Shown piece after piece: positions 36,168 through 44,403 of a stretch of 64,000 nt of DNA (its first letter is position 1; each line of letters opens with the position of its first letter). Below the pieces are notes generated by a model, which was not told where the DNA came from, searched no databases, and worked only from the letters and a program-made list of their open reading frames with translations. Position numbers and translations under genes: made by a program. Source of the stretch: Ruthenibacterium lactatiformans (GTDB lineage: Bacteria; Bacillota; Clostridia; Oscillospirales; Ruminococcaceae); contig NZ_JXXK01000006.1 of NCBI RefSeq assembly GCF_000949455.1, positions 62,001-126,000 on the forward strand, read 5' to 3'.

Positions 36168-36302
36168 TCAAGCGCCGGTATGTACCAGCCGCTTTTCAAG
36201 AATACGAAAGTATTCCGCCGCCAATTTTTCCAGGTTCCTTTCCCGTTCCTGCAAAGTGTCTGAGATAAAAGTCTCGGATATGGTATACGCTCTTTTTCCC
36301 AT
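36168..36302 (-). CDS. 44-residue protein upstream of the recombinase (candidate accessory factor)
   Basis: ATG at 36302 with GCGGGGG nine bases upstream; the frame stays open for 29 further codons upstream, without a better start. The product MGKRAYTISETFISDTLQER continues with a Leu/Glu/Lys-rich helix ending RILEKRLVHTGA. It stops 33 bp before the recombinase start on the same strand, so they are probably cotranscribed. No family is recognised. Excision factors of serine recombinases are often small and encoded nearby, which makes this a candidate by position only. The overlapping other frame (36131-36382) looks less protein-like. Confidence 0.5.
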   Translation of the reverse strand: MGKRAYTISETFISDTLQERERNLEKLAAEYFRILEKRLVHTGA

Positions 36303-36450
36303 TTTGTTCTGCCCCCGCATATTTTGTCTGCTGCGCCATGTACGGGGCTGCAAGCCCCATGGTCCATGGTATGTTGCCTCAAACGGCAAAATACCGAAAA
36401 TAATGTCTCTTCGCGCGCCTGAAAGCAGCGTTCAAAGCCTGCATCATATA

Positions 36451-36542
36451 AAAAAATAGCCGCAGACTATTTTTTTGCCATGCAGGCCGTCCCCGGCCTG
36501 CGGCCATTAAAATGCGCTTTTTTATGGCGCAGCAATAAAAAA
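36451..36542. repeat. Composite hairpin element, copy B
   Basis: AAAAAATAG / CTATTTTTT hairpin (36451-36475), then a GCAGGCC / GGCCTGC stem (36482-36501) leading to GGCCAT, then an AT hairpin TTTTTTATGG...AGCAATAAAAAA (to 36542). The order and the GGCCAT and AGCAATAAAAAA blocks match copy A at 2376-2507. The rest of 36303-36623 has no gene. Confidence 0.45.
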
Positions 36543-36573
36543 CAGGCCTCCAGAGTACATCTCTGAAAGCCTG
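36537..36573 (-). terminator. Terminator of the minus-strand glycan operon
   Basis: Minus strand: CAGGC...CAGAG (36573-36561), loop, CTCTG..GGCCTG (36555-36543), then TTTTTT. It lies about 50 bp beyond the end of the GH2 remnant. Confidence 0.6.
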
Positions 36574-36623
36574 CTGATACCTTTTGCATATAAAACCAGG
36601 AGCATGGCTGCCGCTCCGGCGCC

Positions 36624-37065
36624 TCAGCCCTCATTCGCCTTCCAAATCAGCTCCAAAGGCACCTTGGGCGTGCGGTCATAGGCGAGCAGCCCGTTCTGCC
36701 CCTCGCATGGCTGCGTGCAGCAATAGTCCTGCACCAATGGAGTGTGCAGCAGTTCGGCTGTAAGTTCCGCGATATGGCAAGTATACGCCCGGGGAGCGCA
36801 GTCACTGGAATATCCCGCAGCCGTCCGCGCCTTTTTCCGTGAAGCAGCTGCCGCCGTATTCGCTGACGAGCACTGGCTGTCCGGCGTATGCATGGCCGCA
36901 GGCATACAGGGCATTTCCGGCGGGCCTGCATTGCAGGATGCGCTCCATCTCCGGGTACCAGCCGTGCAGCACCTGCGCCGCGCTCTCATGGTCGTTGTAA
37001 TATACCACTTCCGGGCCAAATGGGAGAAGCCGGAGGAACCGCCTGTTCCTTCGGCGGCCCATATC
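36624..37065 (-). pseudogene. C-terminal remnant of a GH2-family glycosidase, frameshifted
   Basis: Two frames join to the C-terminal part of a GH2 (beta-galactosidase/beta-glucuronidase-like) enzyme. The first reads VVYYNDHESAAQVLHGWYPE and then AYAGQPVLVSEYGG, including the place of the nucleophile Glu. After a shift near 36800-36815 the second reads ELLHTPLVQDYCCTQ and ends NGLLAYDRTPKVPLELIW. The N-terminal ~400 residues are missing; the sialidase gene stops 3 bp before the recognised part. So the locus once held, or borrowed, a GH2 enzyme. Confidence 0.7.
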
Positions 37066-37067
37066 CT

Positions 37068-39947
37068 TCAATTCATCAGCGTCTCCGCCCGGAACTCCCG
37101 GTAATAGATCCTCTGCAGCCCTTCGTCCCAGGAGGCGGAGGGGGAGGATTCGTACAAAAGCGCCACACGCCCGTCATTCAGCTCGGACAGGCAGCTGTAG
37201 GCATACAGCGTTCCCGCCGGCGTTACGTCATACTGGTATTCCCAGTCGATCCGGTATTTGCGGGCGCCGCCGGGGTATGTGCCGTCCTCCTTGAGCAGCC
37301 CCATGAAAAGCCTGCCGTTCGTGCGGTCCTTCCGGTTGGCGCAGGACAACAGGAGCGCCGGATATTCCTTCCCGTCCGCACGGGAGCGCACCGGACTGCC
37401 GAGCCGGACGGCCGACATCTGGCAGTTGATGCCCGCGCTGTTGTTTCCAAATGTGGATTTGACGTCCCGCCAGGTCTGTCCGCCGTCCGTGCTGGTCGCC
37501 TCGACGACGGTTCCGCCCAAAACAGACGTGTTGCGCAAAAACAGCTTGAGGCTTCCATCCGGCATTTCCACCGGAGCCGCTTCGCTCAGCCCGTAGATGG
37601 AGGAAACGCTTTCGCCGTGCTTCCATGTCCGGCCTCCGTCGTCGCTGTAAATGACCTCTGCATCTGGCGCGCCCTGATAATAGACCGGCACGATCAGCCG
37701 CCCCGCATAAGCGCCGTTCTGTATTTGCAGCCCGCGCCCGGGACCGAGGATATAATACCGGGAGCTTTCCCGCTTTACCATGCCGGAAATGATTTTGTCC
37801 GTATGCCAGCTGGCGCCGCCGTCATCGCTGTAAAACTGCATGATATAGCTGGTGTTGTACATCTGCAGCTCCGAGTCCTCGTAGAATATCTTCATCGGTA
37901 CTTCCACAGGCCCTGCGCTTTGGTTTTCGGCGTTCTGGGCCACGGTCAGCAGCGTTCCGTCCCTGCAAAGCTCATACTCTTTTGTAAGGCTGTACGCCGA
38001 CAGCCCGCCCAGCGACAGGTTCGCATCGCTGACGGGCGTGCCCACCGCCTTGTACGCCCTGGGCGTCCCGTTCAGATGGTAGACCGGGTAACGGCCGTTT
38101 TCGTCCGGCGCGCCGTAGATATCCGCAGCGTAGTTAAAACGGCTCCGGTCTGTGTTTTCGTTGATATTCCCCGTCTGCCCGTTGGCGTTCCCCTTCCGGT
38201 TCTGGTCGGAAAGCAGAAGATATTTTTTGCCCCCGATCGTACAGAAGCCGTCCCCCCTGGCCACGCTGCGCATCTCGGTGCCGCCGGACGCATCGGCCAG
38301 GTGCTGGAACAGGCCTCCGTTCCAGGCCCAGGCGTCGGCAAGCAGCAGGATGCGCCCGCCGCCCAAAGTATCCTGAACGATCACCGCGTCGATGAAAGAT
38401 GCGGATCTCTGGCGGTACCCGTTTTCATCCGCATAGTCCAGCATGTGCATCGCATCCGGTACGAACGCATCCTGCCAGCCCTCCATCGCCCCGTATCCGG
38501 CCGCGTTGGGCTTGCGCCGCAATGCGATATCGATGTTTTCTGCCGAATCCCCGCCGCTGCCGAAATTGGCGTCCGCCCCGGCGATCAGCGTCCCGTCAGG
38601 AGTGTTCCACAGAAACGGGATGCGGAAATGCGCCGAGCCCGTCGCGTCCCCCGCATAAAACACGAAAGCGTCCCCGCGCTGCGTCTGTGCGGTGCGGGCG
38701 GCCAGCTCCTCGTCCGGGAGCGCGCCGGCATAGATCTCCAAACGCTCGATCGTCCCGGTGAAGGGATATCCCTCCGGGTCGTTGCCGCGCACCGTCTTGC
38801 CGACGCTGCAGCTCGACCAGGAGGCCGCGTCGCTCAAAAAGCGGTAATCCGCCCCCGTTTTTTCCAGCGAGGCCCCAAGAGCGCCGTTGGCAAACAGGCG
38901 GTACCCTGTATCGCGCCCCGCTGAAAAGGCCACCGTGTTCCACTCTCTGGCATATATCGTGCAGGACGCCTCATAGAAGGGGTCGTCCCTATCCCGGTAT
39001 TCAAAGCCCAGCCTGTCGTTGTTCTGGTAGATATGAAAATGCGCCGCGGCCTGTGCGGGGTCGCTTACGCTGAACAGCGAACCGACGCCCGTGTTCGTAT
39101 TTTTGAATTTCACGATGACCGTCATCTCGTCCAAAGCGGCGATTCGGCCCGCGAGCGTCTGCTCCAGCTCCACCGCCTGGGACGGAGTTTCTATGACGAT
39201 ATTTTCTGCGGCGTAAAGCAGCTGCGGGGCCTGTCCCCAGCGTTCCCCGGTAAGCTGCGCCGCCTGCTGCTGGCTGAGCGCGCGGGGAATAAAGGCAACT
39301 GCCGCGATGCGCCCCACAAACCCGCCCGCGCCCGGCAGGCCGCCCTCCACATTTCCGATGCTGAGGAACTTCAGCCCGTTGACCGTTTCATTGGCGTTGA
39401 ACCAGGAGGCATAGTCCGGATACTGCGTAACGGCGCTCCCGTCGAAGCTGGTGACCGTTTTGCCTTCCGTAACGCCCGGCTGCGATGCATCCACACTGTA
39501 CACAAATGTGTGCCAGCTGCCCGACGCCCTGGTGTCTGCAAGATTTGCCTGCATCCCGCCCGGGAACTGGACGCGCTGCCGGTCCACCGACGGCGCCGCA
39601 TTCGCCAGAAGCGCCCCGCACCCTTCCGTCTCTGCGGACCCTCCCGCGGCAAAAATGATCTGGTTCGTGTCCGCCGTCGTATTGTAGCGAACCAGCAGCG
39701 TACCCTGGCTGCTGGCCTGCAGGCGCGCCATATCCTCCGCGGAGCCTTGCAGGCATCTGGCGCCGTCGAACACCTGGTCCTGCCCTTCCAGCACATAGGC
39801 AAAGCCAGTGCTACGGGCCTCGTCCAAAAATTGAGCAAGCGCGGCAGGCCCGCCGTCCGGCGCGGCCTGCTCCGCTCGGGCCGGGACGAACGCCCCCGCC
39901 CACAGAATGGATGCGGCGCACAGAGCTGCCGCCAAACGCTTTTTCAT
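37068..39947 (-). CDS. Secreted exo-alpha-sialidase (GH33) with two N-terminal lectin-like domains
   Basis: Releases terminal sialic acid from host glycans outside the cell. It has 959 residues with a signal peptide (MKKRLAAALCAASILWAGAF, cleavage near ARAEQ). Two laminin-G/CBM40-like regions follow (about 40-240 and 250-415). The catalytic propeller begins at the FRIP motif (441-444, Arg442). Asp-boxes lie at about 707-714 (SDDGGASW), 768-775 (SDDGGRTW) and 819-826 (STDGGQTW). A beta-domain insertion separates FRIP from the first Asp-box, as in NanB/NanA-like enzymes. There is no LPXTG anchor, so it is probably released. It is last of the intact genes in the glycan operon. Confidence 0.92.
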   Translation of the reverse strand: MKKRLAAALCAASILWAGAFVPARAEQAAPDGGPAALAQFLDEARSTGFAYVLEGQDQVFDGARCLQGSAEDMARLQASSQGTLLVRYNTTADTNQIIFAAGGSAETEGCGALLANAAPSVDRQRVQFPGGMQANLADTRASGSWHTFVYSVDASQPGVTEGKTVTSFDGSAVTQYPDYASWFNANETVNGLKFLSIGNVEGGLPGAGGFVGRIAAVAFIPRALSQQQAAQLTGERWGQAPQLLYAAENIVIETPSQAVELEQTLAGRIAALDEMTVIVKFKNTNTGVGSLFSVSDPAQAAAHFHIYQNNDRLGFEYRDRDDPFYEASCTIYAREWNTVAFSAGRDTGYRLFANGALGASLEKTGADYRFLSDAASWSSCSVGKTVRGNDPEGYPFTGTIERLEIYAGALPDEELAARTAQTQRGDAFVFYAGDATGSAHFRIPFLWNTPDGTLIAGADANFGSGGDSAENIDIALRRKPNAAGYGAMEGWQDAFVPDAMHMLDYADENGYRQRSASFIDAVIVQDTLGGGRILLLADAWAWNGGLFQHLADASGGTEMRSVARGDGFCTIGGKKYLLLSDQNRKGNANGQTGNINENTDRSRFNYAADIYGAPDENGRYPVYHLNGTPRAYKAVGTPVSDANLSLGGLSAYSLTKEYELCRDGTLLTVAQNAENQSAGPVEVPMKIFYEDSELQMYNTSYIMQFYSDDGGASWHTDKIISGMVKRESSRYYILGPGRGLQIQNGAYAGRLIVPVYYQGAPDAEVIYSDDGGRTWKHGESVSSIYGLSEAAPVEMPDGSLKLFLRNTSVLGGTVVEATSTDGGQTWRDVKSTFGNNSAGINCQMSAVRLGSPVRSRADGKEYPALLLSCANRKDRTNGRLFMGLLKEDGTYPGGARKYRIDWEYQYDVTPAGTLYAYSCLSELNDGRVALLYESSPSASWDEGLQRIYYREFRAETLMN

Positions 39948-39968
39948 GGACTGCGCCTCCTTTTCATC

Positions 39969-41720
39969 TTACGCGCGGGACGCGCGCGCCTGCGTCTCCC
40001 CCGCGCTTGTGCTTTCGTCCTTCTCCTGCGTCCGGAAGGCGTGGAATTCCCGCAGACAGCCACAGTCCGCGACGTCGTAACGCGTTCCCTTCCGGGGCGG
40101 GTAGGCGCGCGTGGCGCGATATCGGTTGTCCGTCATACAGATCTCCCCCGTCTGGCGAAGCTGCAAAATCCGTTCGTCGAAACAGAAAAAGGAATTTCCC
40201 TCCAGCGCGATGCGGCGGTGGAAGAACCAGCCGCCGGAATGCGCCGCCTTCGGGCAGGCGACGATGGGGGCCGCCCCCCACGCGGGGATGTAGGAGCAGT
40301 TCACAAAACGGTTGTTTTTGAAAACCAGCTCCCGCGTTGCGCCGGATTCATACCAGTATTCCGCCTCGCCCTCCAGATACACCGCCGCGCCGGGGACTTC
40401 AAACAGGCAGTCCTCCACAAGGGCGCTGCGGCAGGTGAGCAGCATGCCTCTGGCCCGGTTTCCGCGGAAAACGCACCGTTTCACCGTCACCTCCGGGGAA
40501 AGCGTAAGGTTTTCAGCCACCCAGTGGCCCTCCTCCGGCAGCGGCGGCGGCGTTTCCAGCTCCACCACCATTCTTCCCGCCTTGTCCTCCGCCACACTGC
40601 GCACCTTTCCCTGCCATGCCGGGCGCAGCACGTTTGCCTGCATCAGCGCCAGAACGTCTCCCTCCCGTGCCAGCTGCACGCCGCGCTGCATGGGGTGGCC
40701 CCAGTCCAGCAGCAGACGGCGCGCGCCCGGCCGGCCGCGCACCACGGCATAAAAGCCGTGCACGTTCAGCCCGTCGTCCATCTGGTTTTCAAACCGGCAG
40801 CGCTCCAGAGCGACCTTCCCTCCGCAGTTGACGAAATGCGCGGCGTCAGCCGCTGCCGAAAAGCACCGTCCCGTCCCGGGTGAGGGCGTCACGTCGAACC
40901 GCTTCAGTGTGACGTTTTCGCACCGCTCGGCCAAAAAGCCCATGCCTGCGGCATGATGGACGCGGATGTTCTCACAGCAGATATCCTTGGAATCCGCGGC
41001 ATAAACGGCAGGGGCAGTGCGGGGATGGTGCCGGAATACCAGCCGGTTGCCGGCGCGGCTGCCCGCAAAAAAATGCTCCCCGCCCTTCAGCGTGATCTGC
41101 ACCAGGTCTCCCGCCGCCGCCTTTATGGCCGGGTGCAGCCCCACCTTCTGGGTTTCGGTACAAAAATACAGGTCCTCCGTTCCCCAGGCCGGCGCGCGGG
41201 TCTTTGCATCCATCTCCAGCCACAGGTGCATGGCGCGGCGGAAATTTTCTCCCGTAAAAACAAGGCGGCCGTTTTCCACATGCCAGGGATATTTTTCCGG
41301 GTCGATCCACACCGTCATCTGCTGCGGGCGGACCTCCCGTATCACGCCCTCCGAATAAACGGGACGCGCAAGGTCCAGGGAAAAATTCTCAAGCCGCACG
41401 CCGCTGCTGTGCGCGACGCGGCACGGGAGCATCTGTGCGTGAAAGACCCACCTGCTGCCTCCGCCGTCCAGTGTAAAATCGCGAAAGCCCTCCAGCAGCA
41501 GCCCCGCCGCCTGCCCGCCGCACGCATCGTGGTTCGAGATGTTCCATCGGTGCAGCGGCAGGCCCTGCGGGTAAAAGTGATATATCCCCGGCTCCATGCA
41601 AAGGCGGACGCCGGGCCTTTCTCGGAGCGTGGACAGCAGCGCCCCGAGGCGCGCCGCCAGGGAAACGTCGTCCCCTGGCAGGACGCCCCAATCTGCGGCG
41701 TTGATCGTTTCCATTCCCAT
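39969..41720 (-). CDS. GH110-like alpha-1,3-galactosidase (parallel beta-helix)
   Basis: A 583-residue right-handed beta-helix enzyme resembling GH110, whose members cleave terminal alpha-1,3-galactose, including the blood group B determinant. Supporting stretches: INAADWGVLPGDD at the start, VHHAAGMGFLAERCENVTL, CRFENQMDDGLNVHGFY (paired acids in the helix), and the late FEVPGAAVYLEGEAEYWYESG. ATG at 41720 has an AAAGGA site. I see no signal peptide, so it probably acts inside on imported oligosaccharides. It lies 21 bp before the sialidase gene and 26 bp after the GH-A gene. Substrate specificity is family inference. Confidence 0.8.
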   Translation of the reverse strand: MGMETINAADWGVLPGDDVSLAARLGALLSTLRERPGVRLCMEPGIYHFYPQGLPLHRWNISNHDACGGQAAGLLLEGFRDFTLDGGGSRWVFHAQMLPCRVAHSSGVRLENFSLDLARPVYSEGVIREVRPQQMTVWIDPEKYPWHVENGRLVFTGENFRRAMHLWLEMDAKTRAPAWGTEDLYFCTETQKVGLHPAIKAAAGDLVQITLKGGEHFFAGSRAGNRLVFRHHPRTAPAVYAADSKDICCENIRVHHAAGMGFLAERCENVTLKRFDVTPSPGTGRCFSAAADAAHFVNCGGKVALERCRFENQMDDGLNVHGFYAVVRGRPGARRLLLDWGHPMQRGVQLAREGDVLALMQANVLRPAWQGKVRSVAEDKAGRMVVELETPPPLPEEGHWVAENLTLSPEVTVKRCVFRGNRARGMLLTCRSALVEDCLFEVPGAAVYLEGEAEYWYESGATRELVFKNNRFVNCSYIPAWGAAPIVACPKAAHSGGWFFHRRIALEGNSFFCFDERILQLRQTGEICMTDNRYRATRAYPPRKGTRYDVADCGCLREFHAFRTQEKDESTSAGETQARASRA

Positions 41721-41746
41721 CAGCCTTTCCTTTCTCTGCGCGCCGC

Positions 41747-44278
41747 TTACTGCCAGACCACCCGGTCGATCTCGACCCAGCGCCCGCTGGACTCCGGCGA
41801 CTTTTCCGCCTTTACCGTAATGCGCACCGTATGTGTACCGGGCTCCAGCGTGCCTGTATCGTACAGAACCTGCTGCAGCATCATTTCCGGAGCATAGGCG
41901 TCGATATCCGCAGCCGCCGCGCCGTCCACCGTTATCTGCGCCCGGCCGCACCACGGCCCCTTGAGGCCGTAGATCACCGCATTGCTTCCCTCGAAGCTGA
42001 ATTCGATGTGCGCTTTCCAGGTATTGCTGGAGCTGTCGTCGTCGTGATAACTGCCCGGGACCGACTGGTGCTTCCAGACGGAAAACTTTTTCAGATTCGG
42101 GTTTTCGTCGTTCCAGACGACCTTATTTATAACGGGCGCGCCGTTTTGGCTGTCCGACAATTCAACCTTGTCGAATTCGATCCACGTATCGGAGGACGCT
42201 TCGTTTTTTTCTCCCGCGACTGTGAGCGTCACCGTGTGTTCCCCATAAGGCAGCTCACCGGTGTCAAACAAAAGCGCCTGCTCCTGCGTTGTACCGGCAT
42301 AGGCGTCGATGCGCACGGGCGCCCCAAAGTCCACCTGTGCGTCCGCCATGCCGCACCAGTTTCCCCGAAGCCCGTAAAGCTTCGCCCCGGTGCCTGTAAA
42401 GGTGAATTCCACAAAGCCGTCTTTTTCTTTACAGGACGCATCGTCGTTCCGGTAGCTGCCCGCCGACGCCTGCTGGTTCCAGTTGGCGCTGTAAGACAAA
42501 TAGGGCGAGTCGTTGTTCAGTGTTACCGTCCCGCCCCCCGGCGCTTCCTGCGTTGTGAAGCAGGCCGTCCCGCTCGCCGCGGAACCGGCCTGGTTTTCCG
42601 CCGTTACCCGCCAGTAATACGTCGTTCCCGCTTCAAGCTCCCGCGCGGCCTGGTAGCGGCACGCCATGCCTGTGTATGTATCGATCACGGGTGCAGAAAG
42701 GTCTGCGTTGGGCGATACGGTAAGGCGGTAGTTCCGCCCGCCGTCCACGGGCGTCCACGCAAATGCCTGTGCCGTCCCCGCGCCGCCGGCGCCGTTCCCG
42801 GGGCTCAGCAATTCCGGCTGTCCGGGCGCTTTTCCCGGCGCGACGGAGCTGAACGTGTACACCACAACACTCTCTCCCGGTATGCCGCCCGTATAGCTTC
42901 CGCCCGTCACGGCTTCGCAGCCGGCGAAGAGGCTGCGGTACTCCGGCGCCGTGTCCCATACGCTTTCTCCGCTCAGCACCATCGCGCTTACGCAGTCCAT
43001 CTGCTCCGGTACGTTCAGCGTAAGCTGTGTGGCGTCCCATTTGTTCAGCACGATCACGCGCAGGTCTGTCTGCGCCGCATTGCAATATGCGTAGACCCGC
43101 ACCTTCTCCGCGCTGCTGGACGCGCCCAGCCGGTTTTCCAGAACATTCTGGTTGACGATCCTGTGCGCGGCCGCCGGGCCCGTCAGGCGCACAGTCTTTC
43201 CCTCCAGATACCACTGGTCCAGGTCGAACCAGCCGAACGCGTTTTCCGGACAGCCCGAAATAGACGCTTTGCTGGGATAATGCGAAGGCCAGGTGACGAT
43301 GCGGGAGTACCTGCCGTCCCCGATCATCTCCAGCATCGCGTTCAGCAGCGCCATGCTGCCGCCCATGTCCCGCACATGTCCCGCGTTCCAATCGTCCTGA
43401 ACCGGCGTCCAGCCGATGTTGCATTCGCCCAGAATGCCCTCTTTCCCCTCGATGGGCGTCCCCGGCTCCAGCAGCGCGTCGCTGTTCTTGTCAAAATACT
43501 TGTTCCAGCCGTAGAACGCATAGCGGTGGTCGTCATATGCGTCGAACGCCCCCTGCGCCGCCGAGACGAGCGCGCTGTTCCAGCTGTTCCACAAAATATT
43601 TTCCGGCGCCCGCTGCAGCACCAGGCGGTAATTGGGGTTTGCCGCCTTGACGATCTGCTGGAACTCCGGGAAAAGGCTGCCCAGATACCTGGCGTTGGCA
43701 ACACCGCCCGCGCCGTTGTTCCAGGGCTCGTTCCCCATGTCGAAGTAGCACAGCTCTATCCCTTCCTGCGCAATGTACTGCGCCATCGACGCCGTCAGCG
43801 CCTTTACCTTTTCCAGGCCGGCCTGTCCGCCGAAGGCGTCCAGCGATTCAATGGGTATCATGACGAAGGGCACGATGTCCTGCTGCTTGCAAAAGCGGAT
43901 GAACTCCCGCAGGCCGAAGCTCCCGGCCGCGTCGCGGCTGTTCAGCCCGCCCCAGTACCGGTTCTCCGAAAGGGGTGTTTCCTGTTCCCAGTCAAAGGCC
44001 CAGGCGTCATACCCCCAGCGCATCATATCCAGCTCGCCTGCAAAAAAGCTCTGTTCCATCCAGTTTCCGTTCGCCTGCCACATGGCGTCGCTGATCATGG
44101 ACATTTCGATATTGGTGCCCACCCTGCGCGCGCCGGCCAGGGGCGTCACGTCCGCTCCGTCCACGGTAACGATGACCTGCGCCGGCCCCGCCGCCCGGGC
44201 GGGAACGCCCCAGCTGCCCAGGACCGACGCCGCCAGAACAGCGGCAAGCATGCGGATAATTCGTTTTTTCTGTTTCAT
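41747..44278 (-). CDS. Secreted clan GH-A glycosidase with Fn3 and two tandem carbohydrate-binding-like repeats
   Basis: An 843-residue secreted enzyme of uncertain specificity. A signal peptide (about 1-29) precedes a (beta/alpha)8 domain (about 35-480). The likely acid/base is Glu184 in DMGNEPWNNG and the likely nucleophile Glu285 in GILGECNIG, the GH-A clan pattern (GH39/GH51/GH30-like). A fibronectin-III-like domain follows (about 485-578, ending TYYWRVTAENQAGS). Then come two homologous ~125-residue repeats (about 585-706 and 718-843); each has a KLYGLRGNWCG / VIYGLKGPWCG core and a TGxLxxGxHTV strand. ATG at 44278 has an AGGAGG site. An intrinsic terminator lies upstream, after the binding-protein gene. 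Confidence 0.8.
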   Translation of the reverse strand: MKQKKRIIRMLAAVLAASVLGSWGVPARAAGPAQVIVTVDGADVTPLAGARRVGTNIEMSMISDAMWQANGNWMEQSFFAGELDMMRWGYDAWAFDWEQETPLSENRYWGGLNSRDAAGSFGLREFIRFCKQQDIVPFVMIPIESLDAFGGQAGLEKVKALTASMAQYIAQEGIELCYFDMGNEPWNNGAGGVANARYLGSLFPEFQQIVKAANPNYRLVLQRAPENILWNSWNSALVSAAQGAFDAYDDHRYAFYGWNKYFDKNSDALLEPGTPIEGKEGILGECNIGWTPVQDDWNAGHVRDMGGSMALLNAMLEMIGDGRYSRIVTWPSHYPSKASISGCPENAFGWFDLDQWYLEGKTVRLTGPAAAHRIVNQNVLENRLGASSSAEKVRVYAYCNAAQTDLRVIVLNKWDATQLTLNVPEQMDCVSAMVLSGESVWDTAPEYRSLFAGCEAVTGGSYTGGIPGESVVVYTFSSVAPGKAPGQPELLSPGNGAGGAGTAQAFAWTPVDGGRNYRLTVSPNADLSAPVIDTYTGMACRYQAARELEAGTTYYWRVTAENQAGSAASGTACFTTQEAPGGGTVTLNNDSPYLSYSANWNQQASAGSYRNDDASCKEKDGFVEFTFTGTGAKLYGLRGNWCGMADAQVDFGAPVRIDAYAGTTQEQALLFDTGELPYGEHTVTLTVAGEKNEASSDTWIEFDKVELSDSQNGAPVINKVVWNDENPNLKKFSVWKHQSVPGSYHDDDSSSNTWKAHIEFSFEGSNAVIYGLKGPWCGRAQITVDGAAAADIDAYAPEMMLQQVLYDTGTLEPGTHTVRITVKAEKSPESSGRWVEIDRVVWQ

Positions 44279-44341
44279 AGCGGCCTCCTTGATTTCTGTT
44301 TTATCATCTTTTCGGCCCGGCGCAGCGCCGGGCCGCCTACC

Positions 44342-44386
44342 AAACAAACGGCAGCGGGGGCGGAGCCTTTGCCCCGCCCCCGCTGC
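44342..44386 (-). terminator. Hairpin terminator/attenuator between importer and glycosidase genes
   Basis: Minus strand: GCAGCGGGGGCGG (44386-44374) pairs with CCGCCCCCGCTGC (44363-44351), followed by CGTTTGTTTG. It probably lowers expression of the glycosidase genes relative to the binding protein. Confidence 0.6.
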
Positions 44387-44403
44387 CCGGCAGTATTTTT
44401 TCG

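Noticed and set aside
36131..36382. 83-codon frame overlapping the small protein near the recombinase
   Set aside because: The other frame has better amino-acid composition and a ribosome site at its internal ATG.
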